Source: Streptomyces sp. NBC_01465 (GTDB taxonomy: Bacteria > Actinomycetota > Actinomycetes > Streptomycetales > Streptomycetaceae). Taken from it: 64,000 nt of DNA. Both the position numbers and the translations under genes were made by a program. The stretch spans positions 310,001-374,000 of the forward strand of contig NZ_CP109467.1 in the NCBI RefSeq assembly GCF_036227325.1, read 5' to 3'. Positions 63,801 to 64,000 of the stretch are shown here, piece by piece; position 1 is the stretch's first letter; each line of letters begins with the position of its first letter. The notes below the pieces were generated by a model. It made no database searches. It saw only the letters and a program-made list of their open reading frames with translations, and had not been told where the DNA came from.

Positions 63801-64000
63801 ATGTTCACCACTCAGGAGAAATGGGACCGCGGTTATGCCGACGGCCACCGTTATCGCCAACTCCGCGACAGCGAACGCTCATTGCTGGCAACACATGCAC
63901 CGGCACCAGTCGAGGGACGGGCTCTGGACGTCGGCTGCGGACTCGGCGAACTCGCAGCCCACCTGTCCGCACTCGGCTACACCGTGGATGCCGTCGACTG
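63801..64000 (+). CDS. SAM-dependent methyltransferase, 3' truncated
   Basis: Starts at the ATG 63801 (MFTTQEKWDRGYADG) and runs off the window after 66 codons. Motif I is ALDVGCGLGELAAHL, followed by GYTVDAVD as motif II start, as in class I methyltransferases of the UbiE/Ubie-like group. A GGAAGGA lies 15 bases upstream, rather far for a ribosome binding site. No function beyond methyl transfer can be given. Confidence 0.8.
   Translation, partial: MFTTQEKWDRGYADGHRYRQLRDSERSLLATHAPAPVEGRALDVGCGLGELAAHLSALGYTVDAVD

Overview
The window is chromosomal DNA of a Streptomyces-like actinobacterium. The evidence is very high G+C with strong third-position bias, many GTG starts (and two likely TTG starts), long antisense shadow ORFs, GGAGG-type ribosome binding sites and typical streptomycete families: SpoIIE phosphatases, a sortase-E type LAxTG surface protein, dre (DasR) boxes before a chitinase, an ECF41-like sigma factor, and carbohydrate ABC transporters without their own ATPase. 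I see no rRNA, tRNA, CRISPR array, insertion sequence, prophage or attachment site. Both ends are cut within genes.

Layout. 0-8 kb: truncated secreted PI-PLC-like protein, DUF421 membrane protein, P450 divergent from a GNAT-aminotransferase fusion, a dhaKLM-type dihydroxyacetone kinase operon and an SDR. 8-13.3 kb: LAETG surface protein, large APC-type permease, LysR regulator and NAD-formate dehydrogenase. 13.4-17.3 kb: molybdenum cluster (small molybdopterin-binding-fold protein, HTH-Mop regulator, ModA, fused ModB-ModC). 17.3-21.8 kb: TerD-CAP-CAP fusion, DUF4236, DUF1275, stand-alone TrpF, Lrp regulator divergent from azlCD. 22-26.8 kb: SpoIIE phosphatase translationally coupled to a B12-binding sensor, then a STAND/TPR ATPase. 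26.9-35 kb: GH18 chitinase behind dre boxes, phosphoglucomutase, and a LysR gene divergent from a giant secreted M4-M28 double peptidase. 35-40 kb: STAS antagonist and a two-component system that share an 11-bp-phased operator-like motif, alpha/beta hydrolase and HTH regulator divergent around an inverted repeat, nitrobindin. 40-44 kb: three-gene vWA/metallopeptidase-like, MoxR AAA+ and unknown-partner operon. 44-51.4 kb: small secreted protein, NodB deacetylase homologue, methyltransferase/TetR pair, LUD protein, ECF41-like sigma, LysE exporter, DUF2975-HTH pair.

51.4-63.5 kb is the most coherent region: a xylan/arabinoxylan utilisation locus. It holds a GH10 xylanase, a GH3 glycosidase, two permeases and a binding protein for an oligosaccharide ABC importer, and a LacI regulator. 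Divergent from the LacI gene is an unusual one-polypeptide signalling protein: ECF sigma domains, a zinc-binding anti-sigma-like HxxxCxxC motif, membrane segments, a Pro/Ser/Thr linker and a C-terminal AbfB (CBM42) arabinose-binding domain. Immediately downstream on the same strand is a secreted GH10-CBM13-GH62 enzyme that would cut arabinoxylan and release arabinose side chains. The sensor, the presumed target and the uptake system are adjacent, which suggests substrate-gated transcription. This is the best candidate for a little-described system here. Other notable architectures are the M4-M28 peptidase fusion, the SpoIIE/B12-sensor pair, the MoxR-vWA operon and the TerD-CAP fusion.
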